From the NCBI GenBank assembly GCA_012971835.1, contig JAAZFR010000155.1, positions 1 through 5,576 on the forward strand: DNA of 5,576 bases, written 5' to 3'. The DNA is from Erysipelotrichia bacterium. Lineage in GTDB: Bacteria; Bacillota_I; Bacilli_A; RFN20; CAG-826. The position numbers and the translations under genes are program-made. Numbering within the stretch: the first letter of the stretch is position 1; the number at the start of each line of letters is the position of its first letter. The notes under the pieces were generated by a model, which saw only the letters and a program-made list of their open reading frames with translations, had not been told where the DNA came from and ran no database searches. Below are positions 1 through 5,576 of this stretch, one piece after another.

Positions 1-339
1 ATGAAAATCGCTTTGAATAATCTAAATGTAAAAGTCGATTGTATAATGACCGACGCAATGCCACTTGATGGTTTTTCTTGTCCGGTGTACGACATCATAA
101 AAGGTGATGCGAAAGTAAGAGCGATTGCCGCGGCTTCAATTATCGCCAAGGTTGTGCGGGATGATATCATGTTGGACTTACACCAAAAATATCCGCAATA
201 CCATTTTGATAAAAATAAGGGTTATCCAACCAAGGCACATATCGATGCCCTTAATCAACATGGGGCATTGCCTAGTATTCATCGTTATACTTATGGGCCG
301 GTTGCCCGCCAACTCATAAAACACGTTAGTCTTCTATAG
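1..339 (+). CDS. rnhB: Ribonuclease HII, C-terminal part (5' end outside window)
   Basis: RNase HII cuts the RNA strand of RNA:DNA hybrids and nicks 5' of single ribonucleotides built into DNA. The reading frame is open to the left edge. The ATG at position 1 is almost certainly an internal methionine: it aligns without gaps to the internal Met of the E. coli enzyme that lies 17 residues before the third catalytic Asp. Visible family signatures, numbered from the window start, are D18 (in TDAMP) and D36 (in IKGDAK), the last two acids of the DEDD active site with the family's 18-residue spacing. They are followed by the AAASIIAKVVRDDIM helix, YPQYHFDKNKGYPT and the C-terminal IHRYTYGPV. The first catalytic pair (DE of the GxDEaGRG motif) must lie upstream. 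About 112 residues of a usual 200-260 are present. The gene ends at TAG 337-339, and dprA follows after 55 bp. The identification is firm; only the 5' end is missing. Confidence 0.96.
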   Translation: MKIALNNLNVKVDCIMTDAMPLDGFSCPVYDIIKGDAKVRAIAAASIIAKVVRDDIMLDLHQKYPQYHFDKNKGYPTKAHIDALNQHGALPSIHRYTYGPVARQLIKHVSLL

Positions 340-359
340 TTAATTACTGATTAGCTTTG

Positions 360-394
360 AAAATCCCCCCTTATATATTAAGAGGAGGTTTTTT
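360..394 (+). terminator. Terminator-like hairpin overlapping the dprA ribosome binding site
   Basis: Bases 360-372 can pair with 380-392 around the 7-nt loop 373-379. Of the 13 positions, 10 are Watson-Crick pairs, one is G-U (364/388) and two are C-A mismatches (366/386 and 369/383); alternative registers bulge out the two A's. The 5' arm holds a run of six C's (365-370). The 3' arm is the dprA Shine-Dalgarno region and is followed by T389-T394. The shape resembles an intrinsic terminator for rnhB, but the U-tract runs straight into the dprA start codon, so it could equally act as an RBS-masking or attenuating element. The pairing is seen in the sequence; any function is inferred. Confidence 0.4.
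381..388 (+). promoter_or_regulatory. Shine-Dalgarno site of dprA
   Basis: The sequence AGAGGAGG closely matches the anti-Shine-Dalgarno consensus and ends 6 nt before the ATG at 395, which fixes the dprA start. The same bases form the 3' arm of the hairpin at 360-392, so their accessibility may depend on RNA folding. Confidence 0.85.
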
Positions 395-1207
395 ATGACA
401 GGAAGAGATATTTTGATTTACTTATCACTAAAATATAAAGGAAAGTGGGATGACATCTATCGGGCGATTAAACGCAAGGAAGCGATTGATGATGCTTCAT
501 TCAATGATGTCATGGCCACATTAAAAGCCGAGACGGTTACAATTATCGATAAAAACTACCCTGATCACCTCAAACAATGTCATAAACCTCCTTTCGTCTT
601 ATATTACTATGGAGATTTGACATTACTTGAACATCCTCACGAAACAATTGCTTATATCGGAAGTCGTAAAGCAACCGAATATGGTAAAAAGATGACCCGG
701 ATTATCGTTACTGATTTAGCCAAGAAAATGATTATTATCTCGGGAATGGCGAAAGGTATCGATACAATCGCCCACGAAACTGCGATAAATGTTAAAGGGC
801 GGACCGTTGCCGTTTTAGGATCGGGAATCGATTTTTGCTATCCACGAGAAAATATCGAGTTGTATAAACTCATAAAAAGCAAGCATCTTATTATCAGTGA
901 ATATCCAAACACGACTGAGCCAGACCACAGTCAGTTTCCATTACGGAATCGCATTATCGCAATGCTTGCCAAATCAATCGTGGTAGGGGAGGCAGATGCT
1001 CGTTCAGGCACTCTCATTACAGTAAGCTATGCTCTTTCAGCAGGTAAAGATGTCTGCTGTGTTCCTTTTCCTGCCGATCTTTCCTCAGCGTGCAATAGCC
1101 TTATTAAACAAGGCGCAAAACTAGTCGAATGTGCAAAAGATGTCTATGAAGAAATGGGAATTGAAATAACTGAAAATGAGTTCAGCGATCTGCAAAAATA
1201 TAACTAA
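395..1207 (+). CDS. dprA: DNA-processing protein DprA (Smf)
   Basis: DprA binds single-stranded DNA in the cytoplasm and loads RecA onto it. It is essential for natural transformation in competent bacteria but is also widespread in others. The protein has 270 residues, near the length of short Bacillota DprA (about 280-300). Residues 1-60 are the small helical N-terminal part. A Rossmann-like domain follows, with PPFVLYYYGDL (65-75), the GSR loop (89-91), SGMAKGID (116-123) and AH (126-127). Next come VLGSGID with YP (140-150), SEYP (168-171), FPLRNRII (181-188), EADARSGTL (199-207) and NSLIKQGA (234-241). No C-terminal winged-helix extension is evident. The start is set by a strong Shine-Dalgarno at 381-388; the stop is TAA. 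Two usually glycine positions are changed (P-F at 224-225 and SAC before N234). No dedicated promoter is clear upstream, so read-through from rnhB is likely. Competence cannot be judged from this gene alone. Confidence 0.96.
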   Translation: MTGRDILIYLSLKYKGKWDDIYRAIKRKEAIDDASFNDVMATLKAETVTIIDKNYPDHLKQCHKPPFVLYYYGDLTLLEHPHETIAYIGSRKATEYGKKMTRIIVTDLAKKMIIISGMAKGIDTIAHETAINVKGRTVAVLGSGIDFCYPRENIELYKLIKSKHLIISEYPNTTEPDHSQFPLRNRIIAMLAKSIVVGEADARSGTLITVSYALSAGKDVCCVPFPADLSSACNSLIKQGAKLVECAKDVYEEMGIEITENEFSDLQKYN

Positions 1208-1214
1208 ATATATT

Positions 1215-1238
1215 TAAAGGAAATAAGTATTTACTTTA
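1215..1238. repeat. Short AT-rich inverted repeat after dprA
   Basis: Bases 1215-1224 pair with 1229-1238 around the 4-nt loop AAGT, with nine pairs and one G-A mismatch (1220/1233). It lies 8 bp after the dprA stop codon and upstream of the topA promoter, where a terminator would be expected. It is almost all A-T and has no clean T-run after it, so it would be a weak terminator at best and may be chance in AT-rich sequence. Nothing else is seen between it and the promoter at 1264. Confidence 0.25.
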
Positions 1239-1263
1239 ATAAAATAGAGCTGCATCAAAGCGA

Positions 1264-1292
1264 TTGACAAAACCCACTCATAACTCTATATT
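1264..1292 (+). promoter_or_regulatory. Housekeeping sigma factor promoter for topA
   Basis: A perfect -35 box TTGACA (1264-1269) is followed after exactly 17 bp by TATATT (1287-1292), which matches the -10 consensus at five of six positions. Transcription should start near 1298-1301, giving a leader of about 20 nt that carries the topA Shine-Dalgarno GAGGAG (1308-1313). This suggests topA is transcribed on its own as well as by any read-through from dprA. The call is based on sequence match and position only. Confidence 0.72.
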
Positions 1293-1318
1293 TATCAATT
1301 GTATATCGAGGAGCATTC

Positions 1319-3406
1319 ATGAAACTTGTTATTGTCGAATCGCCAAAAAAGAGTGAATCGTTTAGCCGTTATCTCGGGGAAGGTTACTCAATTTTAGCGA
1401 CCCAAGGTCACTTACGTGACTTGGCAACATCAGGTAAAGGCGGGCTCGGCGTCGATATTGAAAATAACTTTAAACCAAACTATAAATTAATGCCCAAAAA
1501 AGAGAAAATTTGGGATGAAATCCGTTCTCAAGCCAAAAAAGCCGATGAAGTTTTGCTCGCAACTGACCCTGATCGCGAAGGTGAAGCGATTGCTTGGCAT
1601 TTAGCTGACATGCTTCGTTTAGATGTTAATAGTACTAAACGTCTCGAGTTTCACGAAATAACTCGCGATTCGATTAAAGAGGCAATCAAAGATCCGCGCA
1701 TTATCGATATGAATCTTGTTAACTCGCAGGAGACGAGAAGAATCCTTGATCGAATTATTGGTTTTAAACTATCATCCTTGATGCAAAAAAAACTCCGTTC
1801 GCCCTCAGCAGGACGCGTACAAACTGCAACATTGAAGATCATTACTGATCATGAAAAGGAAATCATGAATTTCGTTCCCAAAGAATATTGGGAAATCGTT
1901 GTCACAATCGAAATTTGCAAAGAACAATATCATTTAAAGTTGGCGAAGGTAAATGGCAAAACGCCTGAGATAAAGGACGAAAAAGCCGCACAAGATTTAT
2001 TTAATAAACTCGGTGAAAATCTCACTCTTAATGAGATCATTAAAAAGGTACGTAATATTCCTAGCAAACCACCTTTTAAAACCTCGACTTTACAACAAGA
2101 AGCTTCAAATCGTTTTCACTTCTCAACCTCGAAAACAGCCTCAATCGCTCAAAGTCTTTATGAAGGTATAACCGTCGGTGAGGAACATGTTGGCTTAGTA
2201 ACCTACATCCGCACTGATTCAACTAGATTAAGTGATAGTTATATTCAAAGGGCCCATAGTTATATTAGCGAAAATTTTGGCAGTAATTACATCGGTGTGG
2301 TAAAAAAGGAAAAAGCGACACTGCTTGGTCAGGATGCTCACGAAGCTATTCGCCCAACTGGTAATCACCGGACACCTAGTCTTGTTTCTAAATATTTGTC
2401 ATATGATCAAATAAGATTATATCGACTAATTTATAATCGAGCATTAGCTTCATTGATGTCAGATGCGAAAGAAGAAGTTTCGACAGCATTTTTAAAAAAT
2501 GGCGAGTTAGAGTTTAGACTCGAAAGCAAAAAAAATCTTTTTGATGGGCATCGTCGGCTTTATGAAGAAGATGAAAACGACGTAATTTGCACTCCCTTAA
2601 TGCAAGAAGGAACCGTTTTTAAAATCCTAAAAAAAGAAAAAGTGCAAAAATTTACGACACCTCCTGCTCGTTATAGCGAAGCTAAAGTTGTTCAACTGAT
2701 GGAAGAAGCCGGAATTGGCAGGCCTTCAACCTATGCTTCAACAATCCGTTTATTATTAACCCGAAAATATATTGAAGCGACAAAGGATGGTTTAAAAGCT
2801 ACTGAACAAGGCATCAAAACCGCGACAGTGGTCGCTAAGTATTTTCCTGAATTCGCAGATGTTTGTTACACAGCAAAAATGGAATCTGATCTTGATCAAA
2901 TTCAATATGGAAAAACCAAGCATCTTGAAATGTTAAATAGTTTTTATGCACCATTTGAACAAAAAGTAAAAGAAGCGTATCAGATAATGTATAAAGAGCC
3001 AGAGGAAGTTACCGGTGAGTTGTGTCCAAAGTGTGGGAGCCCGCTCGTTAATAAAAAAAGTAAACACGGACAGTTTGTCGCATGCAGTAATTATCCAACT
3101 TGCAAATATATTAAAAAACCAGAGAAAGTCGAACCGCAATATACTGGAGAGAATTGTCCAGAATGTGGCAAACCACTTGTTATTCGCAAGTATGGAAGAA
3201 ACAAAACATTTGTCGCATGTAGTGGCTACCCAACATGTAAATTTGTTAAAAACGAAGAACATCATCACCATGAAGAACACGATCATGAGTTGGGAAAGTG
3301 TCCAAAATGCGGTGGGAATTTAAAAATTCGAACTTACCGTAAGTCAAAATTTATTGGATGTAGCAATTATCCAAAATGCGATTATAGTACGAAATTAAAA
3401 AAATAA
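1319..3406 (+). CDS. topA: DNA topoisomerase I (type IA)
   Basis: TopA relaxes negative supercoils by cutting one DNA strand through a 5'-phosphotyrosine and passing the other strand, with Mg2+. The protein has 695 residues, about the length of the B. subtilis enzyme. The N-terminal TOPRIM domain shows the catalytic Glu E7 (VIVESP) and the metal-binding DxDxE as D83, D85 and E87 in ATDPDREGE. The core carries SPSAGRVQT (161-169), the active-site GLVTYIRTDST with nucleophile Y296 and R298, HEAIRPT (341-347) and GIGRPSTYAST (465-475). The C-terminus has three four-cysteine zinc ribbons (569-595, 613-640, 661-687). A histidine-rich linker lies between ribbons two and three. The ATG has Shine-Dalgarno GAGGAG 5 nt upstream and its own promoter at 1264-1292. 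The stop is TAA, followed by a terminator hairpin. All catalytic residues are present, so the enzyme should be active. Confidence 0.98.
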   Translation: MKLVIVESPKKSESFSRYLGEGYSILATQGHLRDLATSGKGGLGVDIENNFKPNYKLMPKKEKIWDEIRSQAKKADEVLLATDPDREGEAIAWHLADMLRLDVNSTKRLEFHEITRDSIKEAIKDPRIIDMNLVNSQETRRILDRIIGFKLSSLMQKKLRSPSAGRVQTATLKIITDHEKEIMNFVPKEYWEIVVTIEICKEQYHLKLAKVNGKTPEIKDEKAAQDLFNKLGENLTLNEIIKKVRNIPSKPPFKTSTLQQEASNRFHFSTSKTASIAQSLYEGITVGEEHVGLVTYIRTDSTRLSDSYIQRAHSYISENFGSNYIGVVKKEKATLLGQDAHEAIRPTGNHRTPSLVSKYLSYDQIRLYRLIYNRALASLMSDAKEEVSTAFLKNGELEFRLESKKNLFDGHRRLYEEDENDVICTPLMQEGTVFKILKKEKVQKFTTPPARYSEAKVVQLMEEAGIGRPSTYASTIRLLLTRKYIEATKDGLKATEQGIKTATVVAKYFPEFADVCYTAKMESDLDQIQYGKTKHLEMLNSFYAPFEQKVKEAYQIMYKEPEEVTGELCPKCGSPLVNKKSKHGQFVACSNYPTCKYIKKPEKVEPQYTGENCPECGKPLVIRKYGRNKTFVACSGYPTCKFVKNEEHHHHEEHDHELGKCPKCGGNLKIRTYRKSKFIGCSNYPKCDYSTKLKK
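3023..3379 (+). other. Three zinc-ribbon repeats and His-rich linker in TopA C-terminus
   Basis: Three topoisomerase-type C4 zinc ribbons lie in tandem. Their cysteines are 569/572/589/595, 613/616/634/640 and 661/664/681/687, each set as CPxCG then CSxYPxC. In type IA topoisomerases such ribbons bind single-stranded DNA. Ribbons one and two are separated by a short charged linker. The linker between ribbons two and three (about residues 641-660) contains EEHHHHEEHDHE at 646-657, with six histidines in nine residues (H648-H651, H654, H656). The cysteines are complete in all three ribbons, so all should hold zinc. A metal-related role for the histidines is only inferred. Confidence 0.9.
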
Positions 3407-3415
3407 AGTATGAGG

Positions 3416-3439
3416 CGGATGGGTCAAACCATCCGTTTT
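3416..3439 (+). terminator. Intrinsic terminator after topA
   Basis: A perfect 7-bp GC-rich stem, CGGATGG (3416-3422) with CCATCCG (3429-3435), closes the 6-nt loop GTCAAA and is followed by TTTT (3436-3439). G-U and A-U pairs can extend the base. It begins 10 nt after the topA stop codon. The T-run is short (TTTTGC), so termination may be partial, which would allow some read-through into trmFO. Confidence 0.65.
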
Positions 3440-3443
3440 GCTA

Positions 3444-3449
3444 TATAAT
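3444..3449 (+). promoter_or_regulatory. Candidate -10 box for trmFO, placed for a leaderless mRNA
   Basis: A perfect TATAAT lies 6 nt before the trmFO ATG. At the usual spacing (last T at -7), position +1 falls on A3456, the first base of the start codon. The -35 region at a 17-bp spacer is GGGTCA (3421-3426), with only three of six matches, and lies inside the terminator stem-loop. No extended -10 TG is correctly placed for this hexamer. AT-rich sequence can produce such a box by chance, so confidence is moderate. Confidence 0.45.
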
Positions 3450-3455
3450 AGACGC

Positions 3456-4739
3456 ATGGGAAGAATAAACGTTATCGGGGCTGGTTTAGCTGGTGTAGAA
3501 GCCGCCCACTACTTAGCAAATAAAGGGCATGAGGTTTATCTTTATGAGAAGCGCCCAAAGGAAATGACTCCTGCTCATCAAAGTGGGCTTTTTGCTGAGT
3601 TGGTCTGTTCAAATTCCTTGAAGAGCAACCGCTTGGATAATGCCTGCGGACTTTTAAAAAGTGAGATGCGTATAATGTCTTCCTTAACAATGGAATGTGC
3701 TGATAAATCGGCGGTGCCCAGTGGAAATGCTTTGAGCGTTGATCGCGAACTATTTGCTAAGATAATTACGGAAAAAATACTGCAAAACCCACGTATTTTT
3801 GTTGTTCGTGAGAATATCAAAATACTTCCTGAAGGTCTGACTATTTTAGCAACTGGACCTTTGACTAGCGATGAACTAATCGATGATTTAAAAGATAAAA
3901 TGGGGGCCGATACATTGTCTTTTTATGATGCTAGTTCGCCCATTTTATATAAGGAGAGCATCGATTTTAAAGTTGCCTATTATAAGTCGCGGTATGATCA
4001 AGGCGATGATAGTTATATTAATTGTCCGATGGATAAAGCGACATATTATCGTTTTGTCGATGAACTCATTAACGCGAAAACGGTAAAACTTCATGATTTT
4101 GAAACAACTTTTTTTGAGGGTTGTTTACCTATCGAAGTAATCGCGAGTCGTGGGGTTGACACCTTGCGATATGGACCATTAAAACCAAAAGGATTGGCTC
4201 TAGATCGCAACAATCCCCCTTATGCCGTTATTCAGTTAAGACAGGATAATTTAATTGGCAATTTATATAATATTGTCGGCTTTCAAACAAACTTGACATA
4301 TCAGGAGCAGGAACGTGTTTTTCGTCTGATTCCTGGATTAGATAAGGCTGAGTTTGTTCGTTATGGTTTGATGCATCGCAATACCTATTTAAATTCTCCT
4401 CTTGTCCTGAATGAAGATTTGACAATAAGAAATAAGCCAAACATCATCGTTGCTGGTCAACTTTCGGGCGTAGAAGGTTATGTTGAAAGCGCAGCAACCG
4501 GGATAATCGCCGGCATAATTGCTCATCACTTAGAAACGAAACAAAACTTTACTTTACCACCAACATCGACGATGATTGGTTCTCTTATTAGATATATTAC
4601 CAAAGCAGACCCAAATAATTTCACGCCGATGAACGCTAATTTTGGTATTTTAGAGAACGCCAGCAAACGTCATCGTGAAGAGGATGCCAATAAAGCCCTC
4701 GATAGTATTACTAAGTATTGGAGCGAAATGAATGAATAA
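3456..4739 (+). CDS. trmFO: Folate- and FAD-dependent tRNA (uracil-54-C5)-methyltransferase
   Basis: TrmFO makes m5U54 (ribothymidine) in the T-loop of tRNA, taking the methyl carbon from methylene-tetrahydrofolate through FAD. From ATG 3456 the protein has 427 residues, close to the B. subtilis enzyme (435). It opens with the FAD-binding dinucleotide fold [14 protein letters not shown] (4-17) and E31 at the end of strand two, then [15 protein letters not shown] (43-57), ATGP (132-135), FEGCLPIE (220-227), YGPLKPKGL and GFQTNLTY. The C-terminal [13 protein letters not shown] is the second flavin-binding signature. C51 and C223 match the two functional cysteines of the B. subtilis enzyme (C53 and C226). 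The frame extends upstream to a TTG at 3438, but the family start is the ATG just before the FAD fold. No Shine-Dalgarno precedes that ATG. In Mycoplasma capricolum a homologue methylates 23S rRNA U1939 instead (RlmFO), so the RNA target is not certain. xerC overlaps the end. Confidence 0.95.
   Translation: MGRINVIGAGLAGVEAAHYLANKGHEVYLYEKRPKEMTPAHQSGLFAELVCSNSLKSNRLDNACGLLKSEMRIMSSLTMECADKSAVPSGNALSVDRELFAKIITEKILQNPRIFVVRENIKILPEGLTILATGPLTSDELIDDLKDKMGADTLSFYDASSPILYKESIDFKVAYYKSRYDQGDDSYINCPMDKATYYRFVDELINAKTVKLHDFETTFFEGCLPIEVIASRGVDTLRYGPLKPKGLALDRNNPPYAVIQLRQDNLIGNLYNIVGFQTNLTYQEQERVFRLIPGLDKAEFVRYGLMHRNTYLNSPLVLNEDLTIRNKPNIIVAGQLSGVEGYVESAATGIIAGIIAHHLETKQNFTLPPTSTMIGSLIRYITKADPNNFTPMNANFGILENASKRHREEDANKALDSITKYWSEMNE
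4720..4723 (+). promoter_or_regulatory. Shine-Dalgarno site of xerC inside trmFO
   Basis: GGAG, within the last codons of trmFO, lies 8 nt before the ATG at 4732. It supports that start over other in-frame codons and implies that xerC is translated from the trmFO transcript. Confidence 0.6.
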
Positions 4740-5576
4740 GCAAACTCAAGAATTCATTGATCATCTTCGCCATGAGCGCCTTTTTTCTGAGCGGACCATC
4801 GATTCATATAAGCGTGATGTTGAGAAGTTCTATGCTTACCTTCATAGCGAAGGATTAGGAATGGATGAAGTTAGCACTAATACAATTCGCAATTTTCTTT
4901 CGGTTGAATTGCAAAGTGGAGTATCGAAGCGTTCCTGCGCTCGTCGTTTGGCTTCTTTGCGTCATCATTATGAGTTTCTAAAAAACAAAAAATATATCAA
5001 ACTTAACCCATTTTCTTTTGTACAAAGTCCCAAAAAAGACATTCGTTATCCGAAAACCCTCTATCTTGAACAAGTCGAGACACTGATTGTTGAAAACGCC
5101 AAGCGAAAAGACTTTCTCGCTCCTCGGGATTCAGCTATTTTGGAATTGCTTTATGCCTCAGGTGTTAGAGCCGAAGAAATGGTTAATATTAAAAGTAGCG
5201 ATATCGATTTTCGCAATCGTATTATTCGAGTCAGCGGTAAGGGAAAAAAAGAAAGAATTGTTCCTTTTTCGCTTAAAGCGAAGGAAGCCATTGAATTATA
5301 TCGCGACACAACAAGAGAAAAACTACTTCAAAGGGATGAATTGCTTCAAGATTTTGGTTATTTCTTTTTAAACTCACGTGGGCGACAACTGACGACAAGA
5401 GGCCTCGAATTTATCCTTAAGGAAGTCGAAAACAAGACTAGCATATATCTCGGACTACATCCCCACATGCTCAGGCACTCATTTGCCACGCACTTGCTTG
5501 AAGGTGGAGCTGATTTACGAGTTATTCAAGAATTACTTGGTCATGAGAGTCTAAACACAACCCAAGTTTATACCCA
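4732..5576 (+). CDS. xerC: Tyrosine recombinase XerC (3' end outside window)
   Basis: XerC-type recombinases act with a XerD partner at dif, near the replication terminus, to resolve chromosome dimers. The frame is open from ATG 4732 to the window edge: 281 full codons of a usual 295-305. Residues 1 to about 85 form the SAM-like core-binding domain, starting [11 protein letters not shown] and including TIDSYKRDV (22-30). The catalytic domain from about residue 110 shows all expected residues: R146 (SGVRAEE), K170 (VSGKGKKER), H245 and R248 ([14 protein letters not shown]), H271 ([11 protein letters not shown]) and nucleophile Y280 in the last visible codons. The start overlaps the trmFO end by 8 bp in another frame, with GGAG 8 nt upstream, so the two are probably co-transcribed and coupled. 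The place after trmFO matches codV/xerC of B. subtilis, which favours XerC over XerD or a phage integrase. Only about the last 15-20 residues are missing. Confidence 0.94.
   Translation, partial: MNKQTQEFIDHLRHERLFSERTIDSYKRDVEKFYAYLHSEGLGMDEVSTNTIRNFLSVELQSGVSKRSCARRLASLRHHYEFLKNKKYIKLNPFSFVQSPKKDIRYPKTLYLEQVETLIVENAKRKDFLAPRDSAILELLYASGVRAEEMVNIKSSDIDFRNRIIRVSGKGKKERIVPFSLKAKEAIELYRDTTREKLLQRDELLQDFGYFFLNSRGRQLTTRGLEFILKEVENKTSIYLGLHPHMLRHSFATHLLEGGADLRVIQELLGHESLNTTQVYT

Noticed and set aside
1..339. ATG at position 1 as a genuine start of a short RNase HII
   Set aside because: The protein would lack the first catalytic Asp-Glu pair, and this Met aligns with an internal Met of known RNase HII. 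It is an edge effect of the window.
2933..3286. 117-codon minus-strand frame opposite the TopA zinc ribbons
   Set aside because: It is hydrophobic and Phe/Cys/Trp-rich only because it is the complement of Lys/Glu/Cys/His-rich topA codons. It has no ribosome binding site and no recognisable family.
3410..3448. Twelve-codon mini-ORF between topA and trmFO, a possible leader peptide
   Set aside because: It lies across the terminator hairpin, has no convincing ribosome binding site and no runs of regulatory codons. Translation coupling to trmFO 7 nt later is possible but unsupported.
3438..3455. Upstream TTG start that would add six residues to TrmFO
   Set aside because: The added residues LYNRR have no family counterpart, there is no Shine-Dalgarno at a usable distance, and the TTG sits in the terminator T-run. 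The ATG at 3456 begins right before the FAD-binding fold, as in known TrmFO proteins.
5087..5371. 94-codon plus-strand frame in the last kilobase
   Set aside because: It lies wholly inside xerC in another frame, and xerC shows every catalytic residue of the tyrosine recombinase family.
4732..5576. xerC as a phage or transposon integrase marking a mobile element
   Set aside because: It overlaps trmFO exactly where codV/xerC sits in Bacillota, has XerC length and motifs, and no attachment-site repeats, tRNA gene or phage genes are present.
1..5576. Novel defence system, CRISPR array, insertion sequence, riboswitch or RNA gene
   Set aside because: Nearly all bases are taken up by five known conserved genes; the gaps are 55, 111 and 49 bp, too short for such elements, and no regular repeats or tRNA-like folds were seen by eye.
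1..5576. TGA read as tryptophan (Mycoplasma code)
   Set aside because: The conserved proteins use TGG for Trp and read through without in-frame TGA; all visible stops are TAA or TAG, which is compatible with the standard bacterial code.

Overview
This window is a compact, all-plus-strand run of bacterial housekeeping genes: rnhB (3' part only) - dprA - topA - trmFO - xerC (cut off by the window end). The order dprA-topA-trmFO-xerC is the classic arrangement in Bacillota, where it normally continues into hslV, hslU and codY. Together with AT-rich coding sequence and purine-rich Shine-Dalgarno sites, this points to a low-GC Bacillota or a related Mycoplasmatota lineage that still uses the standard bacterial code. 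Tryptophan is encoded by TGG and no in-frame TGA is needed, so it is not a typical Mycoplasma. The sequence alone does not fix the species.

Layout: 1-339 is the C-terminal half of RNase HII. A 55-bp gap holds a terminator-like hairpin that overlaps the dprA ribosome binding site. 395-1207 is a complete DprA. The 111-bp gap at 1208-1318 holds a weak AT-rich inverted repeat and then a near-consensus housekeeping promoter for topA. 1319-3406 is a complete type IA topoisomerase with three C-terminal zinc ribbons and an unusual histidine-rich linker. The 49-bp gap at 3407-3455 contains a GC-rich terminator hairpin followed at once by a perfect TATAAT placed so that transcription could begin on the A of the trmFO start codon. 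3456-4739 is a complete TrmFO. xerC begins inside the end of trmFO (8-bp overlap) and runs off the window just after its catalytic tyrosine.

The genes share a broad theme of nucleic-acid maintenance: ribonucleotide removal (RnhB), ssDNA and RecA handling (DprA), supercoil relaxation (TopA), folate-dependent RNA uridine methylation (TrmFO) and chromosome dimer resolution (XerC). They are conserved neighbours rather than one pathway. I find no new defence system, mobile element, CRISPR array or RNA gene. The points worth a second look are regulatory (the dprA hairpin, a possibly leaderless trmFO) and one protein oddity (the TopA His-rich linker).
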